From: Lachnospiraceae bacterium
GTDB lineage: Bacteria; Bacillota_A; Clostridia; Lachnospirales; Lachnospiraceae
Assembly (NCBI GenBank): GCA_017430765.1
Contig: JAFRMI010000052.1
Location: 1 to 10,631, forward strand
Direction: 5' to 3'
Length of the DNA stretch: 10,631 nucleotides
The translations under genes were made by a program, and so were the position numbers. The notes under the pieces were generated by a model. That model saw only the letters and a program-made list of their open reading frames with translations. It was not told where the DNA came from and made no database searches. Shown in pieces: positions 1 to 7,500 of this stretch (the stretch's first letter is position 1; every line of letters starts with the position of its first letter).

Positions 1-175
1 GCTCAATGTAAATGATCTGCCCGTTGTCGGCGCCGGGCTGATCGGTCTTACCGCCGGGACATTGCTGGGACTTGCGATCCACAGGAGGATTCCGGTGAAT
101 TTGTTCGGAAAAGTGATTTACGCATTTGTCGGGATCGGGGGCATCTGGATTATTATCACCCATCTGTTTGTCTGA
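1..175 (+). CDS. C-terminal fragment of a membrane protein, probable TauE/SafE (TSUP) family permease
   Basis: The reading frame is open from base 2 to a TGA at 173-175 and gives 57 residues; the start lies outside the window. Two hydrophobic stretches are visible. The first runs from about VVGAGLIGLTAG to LLGLAI, and the second from VIYAFVGIGG to THLFV. They are separated by a short basic loop (HRRIPVNLFGK). A Gly-rich helix, then a basic loop with an Arg pair, then a last Gly-containing helix ending at the C-terminus is the usual end of TauE/SafE (TSUP) anion permeases, which move sulfonates, sulfite or other small organic anions across the membrane. The family call rests on this pattern alone, and another small polytopic protein is possible. 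The gene is convergent with the XdhC-family gene, so the two do not share a transcript. Confidence 0.55.
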   Translation, partial: LNVNDLPVVGAGLIGLTAGTLLGLAIHRRIPVNLFGKVIYAFVGIGGIWIIITHLFV

Positions 176-264
176 TGCCGTAAAGTATGTCTGATGGCGC
201 ATGGTTTGTCTGATGCCTTGAGGGATGGCTGATACCGTGCGGCTTGCCTGAGCGGGCGGATAAG
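170..264. repeat. Degenerate 19-bp tandem repeat (CTGAT array)
   Basis: Five units begin exactly 19 bp apart at 170, 189, 208, 227 and 246. They open with gtctgatgcc, gtctgatggc, gtctgatgcc, ggctgatacc and gcctgagcgg, so the first three are nearly identical at the core and the later two drift. Similar cores (ggctgaacag at 264, tgctgattcg at 283) continue the spacing loosely into the next repeat. The first unit overlaps the last codons of the permease gene. Because 19 is not a multiple of three, this is not a coding repeat. Function is unknown. Confidence 0.6.
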
Positions 265-285
265 GCTGAACAGAGCAAGAATGCT

Positions 286-324
286 GATTCGGCCCACACT
301 GATTCTTCGGTCGTGGGCCGGATT
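286..324 (+). terminator. Hairpin A, possible terminator for the permease gene
   Basis: CGGCCCAC (290-297) pairs perfectly with GTGGGCCG (313-320). The stem extends outward by T-A and A-T pairs and two G-T wobbles to 286 and 324, and the loop is 15 nt. Only a short run, GATT, follows on the plus strand, so it lacks the U-tract of a classical intrinsic terminator. It lies about 110 bases after the permease stop codon. It could end transcription weakly or protect the 3' end of the mRNA. Confidence 0.4.
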
Positions 325-336
325 GCCGCAGAGAGT

Positions 337-359
337 AAAAAAGCCCAGCGGATAGGGCT
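337..359 (-). terminator. Intrinsic terminator downstream of the XdhC-family gene
   Basis: Read on the minus strand, AGCCC (359-355), an 8-nt loop and GGGCT (346-342) form a 5-bp stem that runs directly into TTTTT (341-337). This has the shape of a rho-independent terminator, although the stem is short. It lies about 73 bases past the TGA of the XdhC-family gene, beyond hairpin B, so two hairpins in a row would be transcribed after that gene. Confidence 0.6.
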
Positions 360-377
360 GAACAGAGTAAGAATTCT

Positions 378-416
378 GATCCGGCCCGCGCTGTTTCCTC
401 AGCCGTGGGCCGGATT
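378..416. terminator. Hairpin B between convergent genes
   Basis: ATCCGGCCC (379-387) pairs with GGGCCGGAT (407-415). Inside it, GCTG (390-393) can pair with CAGC (400-403) around a 6-nt loop. The total stem is long and GC-rich. It begins 16 bases after the XdhC-family stop codon when read on the minus strand. Neither side has a strong T-run, so it may act together with the U-tract terminator at 337-359 or only stabilise the mRNA end. Confidence 0.45.
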
Positions 417-431
417 TCTGTAAAAGCAGGA

Positions 432-1241
432 TCAGACTTTGTCTTCCGGCGGCGGTACGACCGTCCGCATCGACGCCCCGTTCCCTTCATTCTTATACAT
501 CAGCATCTCTGCCATGACGGAGAAGGCGACCTCTTCCGGTTTCTTCGACGCAATCCGAAGCCCCGCCGGCGAGTGAAGCGGTCTGAAAAGATCCGGATCA
601 AATCCTTCTCCCGTGAGCGTCTCATATACGCCGAACACCTTGCGCCGGCTGCCGAGCATCCCGATATAGGCGGGCTTCTTTTCGAGGATTCCCGCCAGAG
701 CTTCCTTGTCACTGTCGTGACTGTCCGTGCCGAGGAAATAGTACGCGCCGTCCGGCAGATCCGCTTCCCGCAGGTCAACTCTGTAATCCTGACAGGCGTG
801 GCACTCGTTTGCAAACGGATTCTCCGCGAAAGCCTCGTGCCGGTCATAGAGAATCGTATAGACATCGAGGAAGCGGCAGAGTTCGGCAAGTCTGCTTCCG
901 ACGTGCCCATTTCCAATAATCACGACGACCATCTCTCTTCTTAAAATCTCACAGAAGACCTCGATATCGTGGGGACAGCATTCTCCCTTCTCCCCGCCTT
1001 CAATATAATGTTTTGTATAGGGCGGGTCCCCGGCTTTCAGCGCGGCCAGCGCATCCGACACAGCTTTGCGCTCCACGGTGCCGCCGCCGATCGTGCCGGC
1101 GGTATTTCCGTCTGCGTCCACAAGCATGGCCTTTCCGACAGTGGCGGGCGAGACCCCTTTTATGCTGATGACGTGAAGGACAGCATAGGGGCGGTTTTTC
1201 TGGTCTGCCTCAAGGCGTGCATTCATAAGCGGATCTGTCAT
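432..1241 (-). CDS. XdhC/CoxI family molybdenum-cofactor maturation protein
   Basis: The 269-residue protein has both XdhC domains. The N-terminal XdhC/CoxI part contains GTIGGGTVE (49-57) and a Cys-containing strand, ECCPHDIEVF (87-96). The C-terminal Rossmann part starts VVIIGNGHVG (106-115, a GxGxxG nucleotide-binding loop). It continues with GTDSHDSDKEAL (171-182), YIGMLGSRRK (192-201), HSPAGL (223-228) and KPEEVAFSVMAEM (234-246), all family hallmarks. XdhC proteins bind the molybdenum cofactor, assist its sulfuration and deliver it to xanthine dehydrogenase-like hydroxylases in the cytoplasm; that role is inferred from the family. An odd point is CCPHD where many clostridial members have CGG. 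The ATG at 1241-1239 is supported by AGGAGG 8 bases upstream. The gene is divergent from the giant surface-protein gene, and no molybdoenzyme subunit lies in the window. Confidence 0.88.
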   Translation of the reverse strand: MTDPLMNARLEADQKNRPYAVLHVISIKGVSPATVGKAMLVDADGNTAGTIGGGTVERKAVSDALAALKAGDPPYTKHYIEGGEKGECCPHDIEVFCEILRREMVVVIIGNGHVGSRLAELCRFLDVYTILYDRHEAFAENPFANECHACQDYRVDLREADLPDGAYYFLGTDSHDSDKEALAGILEKKPAYIGMLGSRRKVFGVYETLTGEGFDPDLFRPLHSPAGLRIASKKPEEVAFSVMAEMLMYKNEGNGASMRTVVPPPEDKV

Positions 1242-1249
1242 AATAAATT

Positions 1250-1255
1250 CCTCCT
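1250..1255 (-). promoter_or_regulatory. Ribosome binding site of the XdhC-family gene
   Basis: On the minus strand a perfect AGGAGG lies 8 bases before the ATG at 1241-1239, which fixes that start over the internal Met at codon 6. Confidence 0.8.
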
Positions 1256-1359
1256 CAGAGTGGGTCAGGAGACCTGGATCTACAGCACAAGTGTACCATG
1301 TATTTTCAAAATGGGACAGGGGCTCGGTCCGGGAACGGGCATTTGTCTGTTCTTTGGAG

Positions 1360-1368
1360 TGATATTAT
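1360..1368 (+). promoter_or_regulatory. Extended -10 promoter candidate for the leader ORF and giant gene
   Basis: TGATATTAT is a TGn extension followed by TATTAT, which matches 5 of 6 bases of the -10 consensus. No good -35 is present at 17 bp, as expected for an extended -10 promoter. Transcription would start near 1375, giving a leader of about 175 bases before the giant gene, and the start would fall inside the inverted repeat at 1374-1393. Confidence 0.4.
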
Positions 1369-1373
1369 GCAAA

Positions 1374-1393
1374 ATGCTCAAACTTCTGAGCAT
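1374..1393. promoter_or_regulatory. Perfect inverted repeat, operator candidate
   Basis: ATGCTCA (1374-1380) and TGAGCAT (1387-1393) are perfect inverse complements around a 6-nt AT-rich centre. A 20-bp dyad just after a -10 element is the usual place for a repressor site; it could also fold as a small hairpin at the 5' end of the mRNA. The DNA-binding protein is not identifiable from the window. Confidence 0.45.
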
Positions 1394-1445
1394 ATGCAGA
1401 GGAAAATTGCGAAAAGTCAATAAAAAAGTATGGAGAGGTGTATAC

Positions 1446-1547
1446 ATGAAGTATTATAATAGCCTCATAGTATATTTGGGTTTGCGGCAGTCCTGTCTGG
1501 CTTACAGTCCGGAACCGCATCTTAAGAGCCACGGTCGGAGGAACTGA
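1446..1547 (+). CDS. Possible 33-residue leader peptide upstream of the giant gene
   Basis: An ATG at 1446 is preceded by GGAGAGG (1432-1438) with a 7-base gap, a good ribosome binding site. The 33-codon frame begins MKYYNSLIVYLGLRQSC and ends GRRN. Its TGA (1545-1547) lies 2 bases before the ATG of the giant gene, so it overlaps that gene's ribosome binding site. This is the arrangement of a translationally coupled leader ORF. Against it, no family is recognised, the peptide has no clear motif, and the same frame is open without a stop back into the XdhC-family gene. It may simply be a spacer with a chance frame. The peptide sequence is not expected to matter if the job is coupling. Confidence 0.35.
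   Translation: MKYYNSLIVYLGLRQSCLAYSPEPHLKSHGRRN
1508..1542 (+). promoter_or_regulatory. Hairpin overlapping the giant gene's ribosome binding site
   Basis: TCCG (1508-1511) can pair with CGGA (1536-1539), and ACCG (1514-1517) with CGGT (1532-1535). The loop is 14 nt (1518-1531) with a 2-nt bulge on the 5' arm (1512-1513). The 3' arm contains the first GGA of the Shine-Dalgarno GGAGGA (1537-1542), which lies 7 bases before the ATG at 1550. In the folded state the site would be partly hidden. Ribosomes finishing the leader ORF at 1547 would open it. Pairing is seen in the sequence; the regulatory role is inferred. Confidence 0.35.
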
Positions 1548-1549
1548 CA

Positions 1550-4500
1550 ATGAAGAGAGCAAAAAGATATCTGGCGATGCTGCTGACGGTGATGATGATC
1601 TGTACCCTTGTGCCGGTGAGCGCGTTCGCCGCGCCGGCAGAAGCGGAAGCGGAAACAACCGATACGGAACTGGGCGTTGAAGAAGCTTCGGGGGAGACGG
1701 AAGTTTCTCCTGCGGCGGAAGAGCCGGACGCGGCAGAGGAGGCCGCCGATTCGGCTGCTTTGGAAAATGCATCCACTCAAGAGGAAGCCTCGGCTGAGAA
1801 AGGCGCGGAAGAGGAAGCCTCTGTTGAAGAAGGCGTAGAAGATGGCGCTGAAGAAGGGGACGCTGAAGAGGAGCTTTCCGGAGAAGTATCTGCGGATATG
1901 GCAGAGGAGACTGCCATAGAAGAACCGGCGGATCCGGAAGAGACCGAAGAGGCGGCAGAAGAGGCCGCTTCGGGAAAAGGCCGTGCAGCTTCAAAAGAAG
2001 CGAAGCAGCTCGTATGGAATCTGGATGACTATGACTTCGAACACGCGGTGGAAATCCCTCTCGGTGAAGCCGTCACAGTGGATCTTACGGATACAGCACC
2101 ATATCAGGTCTTTTACTTTATTCCCGAAGAGACATGGGTCTATCATTTCTATTCGGAAAGTATGTCTGACAGTGTTCCCGATCCTTACGGCAGAATGCTG
2201 TTCGAAGACGGAGACGGGATTCACCCGATGGGACAGCAGGGCGACAATGGCGGAGACGATGACAGCGGCGGCAGTCACGGGCTGGGAGGCCACGACTTCT
2301 ATTTTTCGGAGTATCTCTGTGCAGGTCAAAAATACTATCTGATCGCGGACAGTTATTCAAGCGGATCGTATCCGGTGATTCTTGAAGCGGCGGGCAGCGC
2401 AAGTATTACACTCGATGCAAACGGAGGGTATTTCTATAACCTTGATACAGAAGAAGCTGCCGGATCTGAATTCCGGAGTACGTCTCCTGACGGAGAATCT
2501 GTCGGTTACTCATCCTATGCGATGAATTATGAATATGATGTGGCATATGAGGACCACTCCCTTCTTGGCTGGACTGACGAGCCGGATGGCGGATATACAA
2601 AGGATCTGCATGAGTGGACGGCATATGACGGAATGCGGCTGTATGCGGTGTGGGGGGATATGATCACGGCCACATTTGACGCAAATGGCGGTATTTTTAC
2701 GAGCCTCATGGAAGGGGAAGAGCCATGTACGTCTTATGAGGAGAAGTTTGCCGAGGGGCAGACGCTCAAAGACTGGCAGTGGAGCTATAAGCCGGAAAAA
2801 GACGGCGGGTATCTGATGGGGTGGTCAACCGACCCGAATGCGGACCCGTTTGAAGTCGATGACTGGATGAGTCTCTGGGTCGAAGACGGGCAGACTTACT
2901 ATGCTATTTGGGGGGGCGCCATCACTTATACACTGTACGGCAATGGCGGATACCTCTCAGTGAATGATGAGCCTCTCGAACAGCTCTCAAGGGAGACGGC
3001 AAATGGAATGCCGCTTTCAAGCGTCCTTCATTGGAGTGTAAGCAGGGAAGAAGATGACGGGGGCAGCTGGGCTTTCGCCGGCTGGGCGCTTTCCCCGGAT
3101 GCGGGACCTTCGGATGTGGTCGATCCGGAAGAGACCGCGATCACGGACGGGTACAGCGAATTCTATGCAGTCTGGGCGAGGCCCTATGGGGTGACGGTCA
3201 CATTTGACGCAAACGGCGGATACTTTAATGATCCGGCTGACACCGAACCGCGAGTATATGGCTTTGATGCCTATAATCCGCTCGGGATCTATATCAACGC
3301 TTCACGCGATGACGGCTATCGTTTTTCCGGATGGGAGCTGCCGGACGGGACAGTTCTGGCGGATGAGGAACTGTATGCTTATATCCCGACAGAGGATGTG
3401 ACGTTCACGGCTGTCTGGACGAAATACATCACGGTGACGCTGGATGCGAACGGCGGCTATTTTGACGGCTACGGCGGACAGACGCTGGAATGTGATCTGC
3501 CGGAGGGAGGCATCTTCGGTGCTTATATCAGCGCGAGGCCGTATTATGACTATTGTACGTTTGAATGCTGGGAGGATGCGGACGGCAATGCGATCGATCC
3601 GGAAACATACGTGCCGGAAGACGGAGAGGTGTTTACTGCCCGATGGCTGGATGACCGGATCACGGTGACCTTCAAGGCCGGAGATCACGGGTACTGGGAC
3701 GGCGGAACGGACGAGTACGGGGAGCCGATCAAACTGTATTCGAGAGAGGAAAAGATTGAATCCGGAGAAAGCTTGGATCTGGGCTATGACGTTCCCATAA
3801 GTGAAGACGGGTTTGACATTACCGGTTGGGAAAATGAGCAGACCGGAGAAATTTATTCTGTCGATGATTATATTGAAATCTATGAGGATGTAACACTGGT
3901 TGCCAGGTACAGTGTCGCGTATACCGTGCGCTTTGTGCTTGGCAGAGGGTACAGTGACAACCCGGAGAAGCATGAGTCAGTGTCTGTCCTTCATGAAGGA
4001 GAAGAATTCCGCCCTCATATTCCGACCGTGAGGATCGATGATGACCACCTGGCATTTTCAGGGTGGTTCACGGACGAGGCGTGTACGGATCCGATCAGCG
4101 AGGATGAGATCAGGGAGAGGGAATATACTTCCAATGTGACGTACTATGCCGGTTATGAGGAGGGGTATGTCCTTACGATTGATGCAAACGGAGGCCAGAT
4201 CTCTTACTGGAGCAATGACAGAGATACATATATATATTTAGATGAACTGCGTTTAGGATTTAAAAAGGAAGAGTATGTTTCTCTTTACTCAATATTAGAT
4301 GGATTTTACTTTGATCCCCCTGAATCAGAGACCGGCCATTATAACTGGAACAGCTATATTATGGAAGATGGCGGAACGATAGACAGGGAAAGCGGATTCG
4401 ATATCTCTGAAGACAGGACACTGCGTCTCAACTGGGAGAAAGAGTACGCGGTGACGTTCCATTATCGGCAGGACAGTGAGGATACGGAGACCTATTACTT

Positions 4501-7500
4501 CTTTGAAAATACAACCATCTATGCGACATCGACGCCGGTGAGCGCCGATCCTGAGGTATACGGCTTTGCCGGCTGGTATACGAATGGTCTGTATACCGGA
4601 GACCCGATTGATCCGGCGAATTATACGGTTACTTCTGATCTGGAACTTTGGGCAAAATTCGTTCCCGGGATTAAAGTGACATTTGATGCCGGTGAGTATG
4701 GGTATTATTGGGGCAGCGATGAAGAGGGAGAAGAAATTGAACTCCGGACGATTGTGAGAACGGTGGTTCCGGGCTATCCGATCGACCTCAGTGATGATGC
4801 ATACAGACCGGAAGCGTATGAAGATCTGGATTTCGATCCTGCATTTGATTCCTGGACCTATGCGGACGGCTCGGAGATTCCCGATGAGGAGTATGAGGCG
4901 TTTGCCCCGACGGAGCCTGTCACGCTGAAAGCGAAATGGATCCTTCCCTATATCATCACATTTGATCTGGGAGATGCGGGAGTTTTCACGGATCTTGATG
5001 AAGATGCGGAAGACCGGTCAACCTATATCCGCTACTACCCGCGCAATCCGATGTTCCCTCTCGGCGGCGTGCCGGAGTACGAATTGACAGATGAGAGTGT
5101 GGAGATTGCAGCCTGGAAAGACATTGACACCGGTGAGGAATACTCGAGAACAGAGATTGAGAGTCTTTGGCCGACGCAGGACATGACATTCGAGCCGGTG
5201 TTTGCCGAGGCTGTGACGATTACGTTTGATGCGGGAGAGTTCGGCTATTTCTATGCAGGTGAAGATGAGGAAACAGGGGAGGAAATTGAGACCAAAAGCA
5301 CGTCCGAACTGAAGCTCGCCAAGGGCGCGGAAATCGGATGGGGGTATGACATGCCCTCTGTGAAGCAGGCATATAAGACCAGCAAGCTGTTTGACGGATT
5401 TATCCTGGCGGACGGAACCGTACTGGACGAATGGGATCTGCGTTTTTATACGCCGGAGGAAGACGAAACAATCACCGTCGCCTATCGGGATGCAGCGGTG
5501 ATTACGTTCTATGCCAACGGCGGATATTACTGGGATGGCGATGATGATGAGGACTCGGAGTACGGGGCAGTCTCCCTCACACTGCCTGCCGGGACAACCT
5601 ATGACAGCGAGTCGCTGGAAGATCTTCTGAGCGATAATGACTACTATCTGTATACAGATGAAGAGAATCAGCGATCTGACGGATGCTACTATTACGATTC
5701 GGAGTGCACAAGATCCATTGATGACGAACCGCTTACGCTTACGAAGGACACAGAGCTGTATGCGGGCTGGATCGAACAGGTGATAGTCACATATGACGCC
5801 GGGGAAGGGTATTTTAACGGAGATCCGGAAGATAAAGAGGAGTCTGTTACGGTCGACAAAGGTTCCGTCTACGGCAGAACCGTTCTAAATGACGAACCTT
5901 CAGATCCTGCCTGTGAGAACAAGGTCTTTGCCGGGTGGTATCTGGACGCTGCTTTTTCGAATCCGGTTAAGAATTCGATGGTCATCTCAGAGGACACGGT
6001 GCTCCACGCGAAATACTCGGAGGAGTATTACACCGTGACATTTGATGCAGTCGACGGGGTGTTTTCCGATGGATCTCATACAAAAGAGGTGCGGGTGCTC
6101 AAAGGAAGTCGGGGCATGGCTTATCTGAATGAGGAACCGGAGATCGAGGATCCGGAAGACATCCGATGCTTTGCGGAGTGGACGTATAATGGAGACCGGT
6201 TCTATGAGGACTATTTCTGCCCGTCAGGGGATATGACCGTGACGGCTAGCTATAAAGACGGTTTTTCGCTGACATTCTCCTCCGGTGAAAACGGACTTCT
6301 CTACGATGAGGACGAGGAGGAGTATGTAAAGAAAACGCTCTTATACGGGAAGTACTTGTTCTCCGCCCAAAAGAGGGTTCGTTTCTATGCGCCTTCCGCG
6401 ACGGATGCCGCGGGGCGGAATCTTCTTGGATGGTCACTGACGGACGGCGCGGATACGGCGGATTATACGGATGCATTTACTGCGGACAAGCCCGGAGCCT
6501 ATGTCCTTTACCCGGTCTTTGGGGATGAAGGAACTGTGACGTTCTATGCGGGCGCACACGGAGAGATCGATCTGTACTATCCCATCTGGACGGATATCTA
6601 CAAGAACCGGAGCGTTACGGAAAAAGTGACAGTCGGGATGCCTTTCTCGGAACTGAATTACGATGACTGGGGCGATACCGGATGGAGTTTTGACGGCTGG
6701 TACACGGATGCGGCGTGCACGCAGCAGGTCGATCCGGACACAGCTGTATTTGCCGACGGCGATACGTATTACGCGGGCTGGAGCGAAGACTACCGGATCC
6801 GGTTTGAGACGAACGGCGGCAATATGAAAGTTTATGATAATAGTGAGGAAAGATACACAAACCTTCTCTATGTCAGGAAGGGAGATTTCCTTGACAAATA
6901 CTACGACATTAACGAACCGGTGCGGGAAGGGTATGTATTCTCGGGTTACTATAAGGACGAGGCGCTGACGGATGAGATCGAATCCATTTACAACTATATT
7001 CCGACCGGGGACGAGGTGGAGCAGACGATCTATGTCAAATGGCGCAGTGTTTCCGAAGTCGACAGCGTCTGTGTGCGGTGGCATCTGGTCTCGTCAACAG
7101 GAAGCGGGACATTTGAAACCGGACGGTTCATCGGAGAGCGGGAAGCGGCTGTCTATGTCGAAAAAGGCAGTGTACTTGACGAAGCCTATGCGGGCTATCC
7201 TCTCTCAGACAGCAAAACGGCTGAATTCAACGGGTGGTTCGAGGATGAAGCCTGCACAAGACAGATCACCAATTTTACCAGGGCTCTGGAAGCGGATCTG
7301 GATATATATGCCGGTTATGAGAGTCTGATCAAGGTGACATTCGATGCCAACGGAGGGTATTTCGATCAGAGTAAATTCCCGTCATCCATAGCAAAAACAG
7401 CGAGGATATCTGAAGGAATCTATGTATCGGATGATTATGGTATCCCGAGCCACGACGATGGGCTGAAGTTTGTCGGCTGGTATGAGGATCCGGAGGGCAA

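Larger units (their letters stand above)
256..420. repeat. Two tandem 73-bp repeats, each with a GC-rich hairpin
   Basis: Copy A (256-328) and copy B (348-420) align without gaps over 73 bases with 61 identities by hand count (about 84%), at a 92-bp period. Each starts gcggata-ggctgaacagag and contains an inverted repeat built on CGGCCC and GGGCCGG. Most differences fall in the hairpin loop or outside the stem, so the stem core is kept. The pair fills the space between two convergent genes, which suggests a duplicated terminator-type unit or a small REP-like intergenic element. Confidence 0.7.
1242..1549. other. Divergent intergenic region (308 bp)
   Basis: This stretch separates the minus-strand XdhC-family gene from the plus-strand giant gene and must hold promoters for both. 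On the plus side it shows an extended -10 element, a perfect inverted repeat, a possible leader ORF and a hairpin near the ribosome binding site, each listed separately. On the minus side only weak elements are visible, such as TTGAAA (1309-1304) with TGTAGA (1284-1279) 19 bases on, which I do not list as a promoter. A perfect TATAAT at 1455-1460 has no recognisable -35 at 16-18 bp. The part from 1440 to 1549 is almost entirely filled by the leader ORF. Confidence 0.6.

Noticed and set aside
405..944. Plus-strand open frame of 179 codons opposite the XdhC-family gene
   Set aside because: It is antisense to a well-supported gene, very Arg-rich and without family motifs.
1455..1460. Perfect TATAAT as the promoter of the giant gene
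   Set aside because: No -35 element or TGn extension stands at a workable distance; the bases upstream are the leader's binding site.
969..1547. Plus-strand open frame of 192 codons reaching the giant gene
   Set aside because: Its first half is antisense to the XdhC-family gene and no binding site supports its start. Only the last 33 codons, which have their own binding site, were kept as a possible leader ORF.
1601..1634. Lipoprotein signal at Cys18 of the giant protein
   Set aside because: The residues before Cys18 are VMMI, which is not a lipobox. A normal signal peptidase I site (SAFA-A) follows.
1365..1994. Minus-strand open frame of 209 codons, Pro/Leu-rich
   Set aside because: It mirrors the Glu/Ala-rich stalk in another frame; the composition is an artefact of gaa, gag and gcg codons.
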